From: an uncultured Planococcus sp.
GTDB lineage: Bacteria; Bacillota; Bacilli; Bacillales_A; Planococcaceae
Length of the DNA stretch: 64,000 nt
Direction: 5' to 3'
NCBI GenBank assembly: GCA_947493585.1
Contig: CANLRI010000002.1
Location: forward strand, 1 to 64,000
Shown piece after piece: positions 63,137 to 64,000 of this stretch (position 1 is the stretch's first letter; every line of letters begins with the position of its first letter). The position numbers and the translations under genes were made by a program. Below the pieces are notes generated by a model. That model made no database searches and had not been told where the DNA came from. It saw nothing but the letters and a program-made list of their open reading frames with translations.

Positions 63137-63178
63137 TGAGAAATTCTTCAGTTTAGAAATACTCTTGAAAAAATAATA

Positions 63179-63239
63179 TACAAATGTTACTGTGTATATG
63201 AGTATAAACAGTATAACAGTTGAGAAGGAGTGTATATAA
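63179..63239 (+). promoter_or_regulatory. Control region of the membrane-protein gene
   Basis: An imperfect inverted repeat (GTTACTG ... CAGTATAAC, 63187-63218) with several TATA-like hexamers precedes GAAGGAG. The layout resembles GntR-type operators before small ABC transporter operons. No regulator gene is in view. Confidence 0.35.
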
Positions 63240-63962
63240 ATGAATGACTGGAATCAAGCGTACCGGTTGGCAGCGTTCGAAATAAAAGCATCGCTGCGCA
63301 ACTTATTGTTGATCCTGGCTTTTTATATCGCCATGAGCCTCATCTTCATGATGTCGTTCGATGTGTATCTGGAAGGCGACTTCAAAGGGTTCGATATCAT
63401 GTTCTTGCTGGTGTTCTTCATGTTTCCTGCCTGGATGAAAGGAAAAGAATTTCAAATGCAGAAAATGGATGGCAATCTATGGTCGTCTCCGTCGATCATC
63501 ATGCTTCAGCAATTGCCGATAAGCAGAAACACCATTGTCAAAAGCCGTTTTCTCATCCATGCATTCTGCTCGTTTCCGTTCCAATTGATCTTGCTGATTG
63601 CCATGCCACTCATGTCGGACAATTTTCGGGAAGCGATGACGCCGGTTTCTTACGCTGTGTTTGTGTTGATGTGGCTGGCCATTTCAATTGCGGTCGGCTT
63701 TATGATGGCTGCCAGTGAAGCGGGAGGGAATTTCAGGATGAAAGAGATTGTACTGTCGTTCATTTATATCTTAATCGCGGCAGCCGCCGTCTACTTGCTG
63801 TTCCCTATGCTGTCGGGCAGCGGTTTTATTGAGTGGACAATGGCGATTGCAGTGGATTGGCCACTATTGACGGGCGTTGCAGCTGTGCTCCTCATGATTG
63901 CGGGTTGGAAATACTGGCAAGTAGATATGAGAAAGACGATGAAGAAAACGGATTACCTGTGA
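63240..63962 (+). CDS. Hypothetical membrane protein, ABC-permease-like
   Basis: A 240-residue protein with six membrane helices (LLLILAFYIAMSLIFMMSF, IMFLLVFFMFPAWM, HAFCSFPFQLILLIAMPLM, PVSYAVFVLMWLAISIAVGFMM, IVLSFIYILIAAAAVYLLF, WPLLTGVAAVLLMIAGW). The fold resembles permeases of ABC-2-type exporters. A coding region seems to start right after it with a strong ribosome site, so it is probably the first gene of a transporter operon that continues outside the window. Confidence 0.65.
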   Translation: MNDWNQAYRLAAFEIKASLRNLLLILAFYIAMSLIFMMSFDVYLEGDFKGFDIMFLLVFFMFPAWMKGKEFQMQKMDGNLWSSPSIIMLQQLPISRNTIVKSRFLIHAFCSFPFQLILLIAMPLMSDNFREAMTPVSYAVFVLMWLAISIAVGFMMAASEAGGNFRMKEIVLSFIYILIAAAAVYLLFPMLSGSGFIEWTMAIAVDWPLLTGVAAVLLMIAGWKYWQVDMRKTMKKTDYL

Positions 63963-63977
63963 GAGGAGGGCTGGCTT

Positions 63978-64000
63978 TTGCTGCCAATACGTTTATCCAA
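63978..64000 (+). CDS. Possible start of the next gene (cut by the window edge)
   Basis: GAGAGGAGGG (63961-63970) lies just after the previous stop, and a TTG at 63978 opens a frame to the window end (LLPIRLS). Only seven codons are visible, so the product cannot be named. Confidence 0.3.

Overview
The window looks like a chromosomal segment of a low- to moderate-GC Firmicute of the order Bacillales, most likely Planococcaceae (Planococcus-like). The reasons are the Bacillus-type order tsaE-tsaB-rimI-tsaD / ydiF / rex / tatA-tatC / CPBP protease / groES-groEL, strong AGGAGG ribosome sites, CIRCE control of groE, three S-box (SAM-I) leaders and many hairpin-plus-T terminators. The genus is an inference; no 16S sequence is present.

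Layout. 1-161: 3' end of a 5S rRNA and tRNA-Asp, the tail of an rRNA operon. 281-2886: the t6A tRNA-modification operon. 2887-3251: an intergenic region with four perfect DnaA boxes. 3252-8937: ABC-F factor, Rex, Tat translocase, an AraC-type regulator and a CPBP protease. 9069-11088: CIRCE, groES and groEL.

11089-21368 is a ~10.3 kb integrated element inserted exactly at the groEL stop codon, bounded by an 18-bp direct repeat of the groEL 3' end. It has a tyrosine integrase, a divergent regulatory region, an excisionase-like protein, a primase-polymerase, a DUF3987 helicase-like protein whose 3' end carries an iteron-like array, and a chain of small overlapping genes. It resembles a phage satellite; I see no structural or conjugation genes. 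Its right end carries an AT-rich three-gene cargo: an ADP-ribosyltransferase-like protein, a small acidic protein with an aromatic C-terminal tail, and a SecB-like chaperone. This looks like a toxin-antitoxin-chaperone (TAC) defence module of the CmdTAC type, and is the most interesting locus in the window.

21445-48803: metabolic genes, including three separate SAM-riboswitch transcription units (metQ plus a DszC-like flavoprotein; an NtaA/DszA-like monooxygenase plus a small accessory protein and a sodium symporter; yitJ-metH). Together they form a methionine and organosulfur regulon. Between them lie DegV, a GAF-GGDEF diguanylate cyclase, a tRNA-dihydrouridine synthase, CopC/CopD, an OatA-like acyltransferase and a TAXI-TRAP transporter operon.

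49342-64000: a CDF metal exporter, YdhK, a BNR-type lipoprotein, a CrtI-like oxidase, a Cys-rich four-helix copper-binding protein and a SHOCT protein (a possible metal-homeostasis cluster), then a GNAT acetyltransferase, methyltransferase, CorA transporter, GerW/YtfJ homologue, an XRE-cupin regulator divergent from an MHS transporter and an ornithine-cyclodeaminase homologue, and a membrane protein at the right edge. Several related intergenic repeats (about 130-330 bp) are scattered through the right half.
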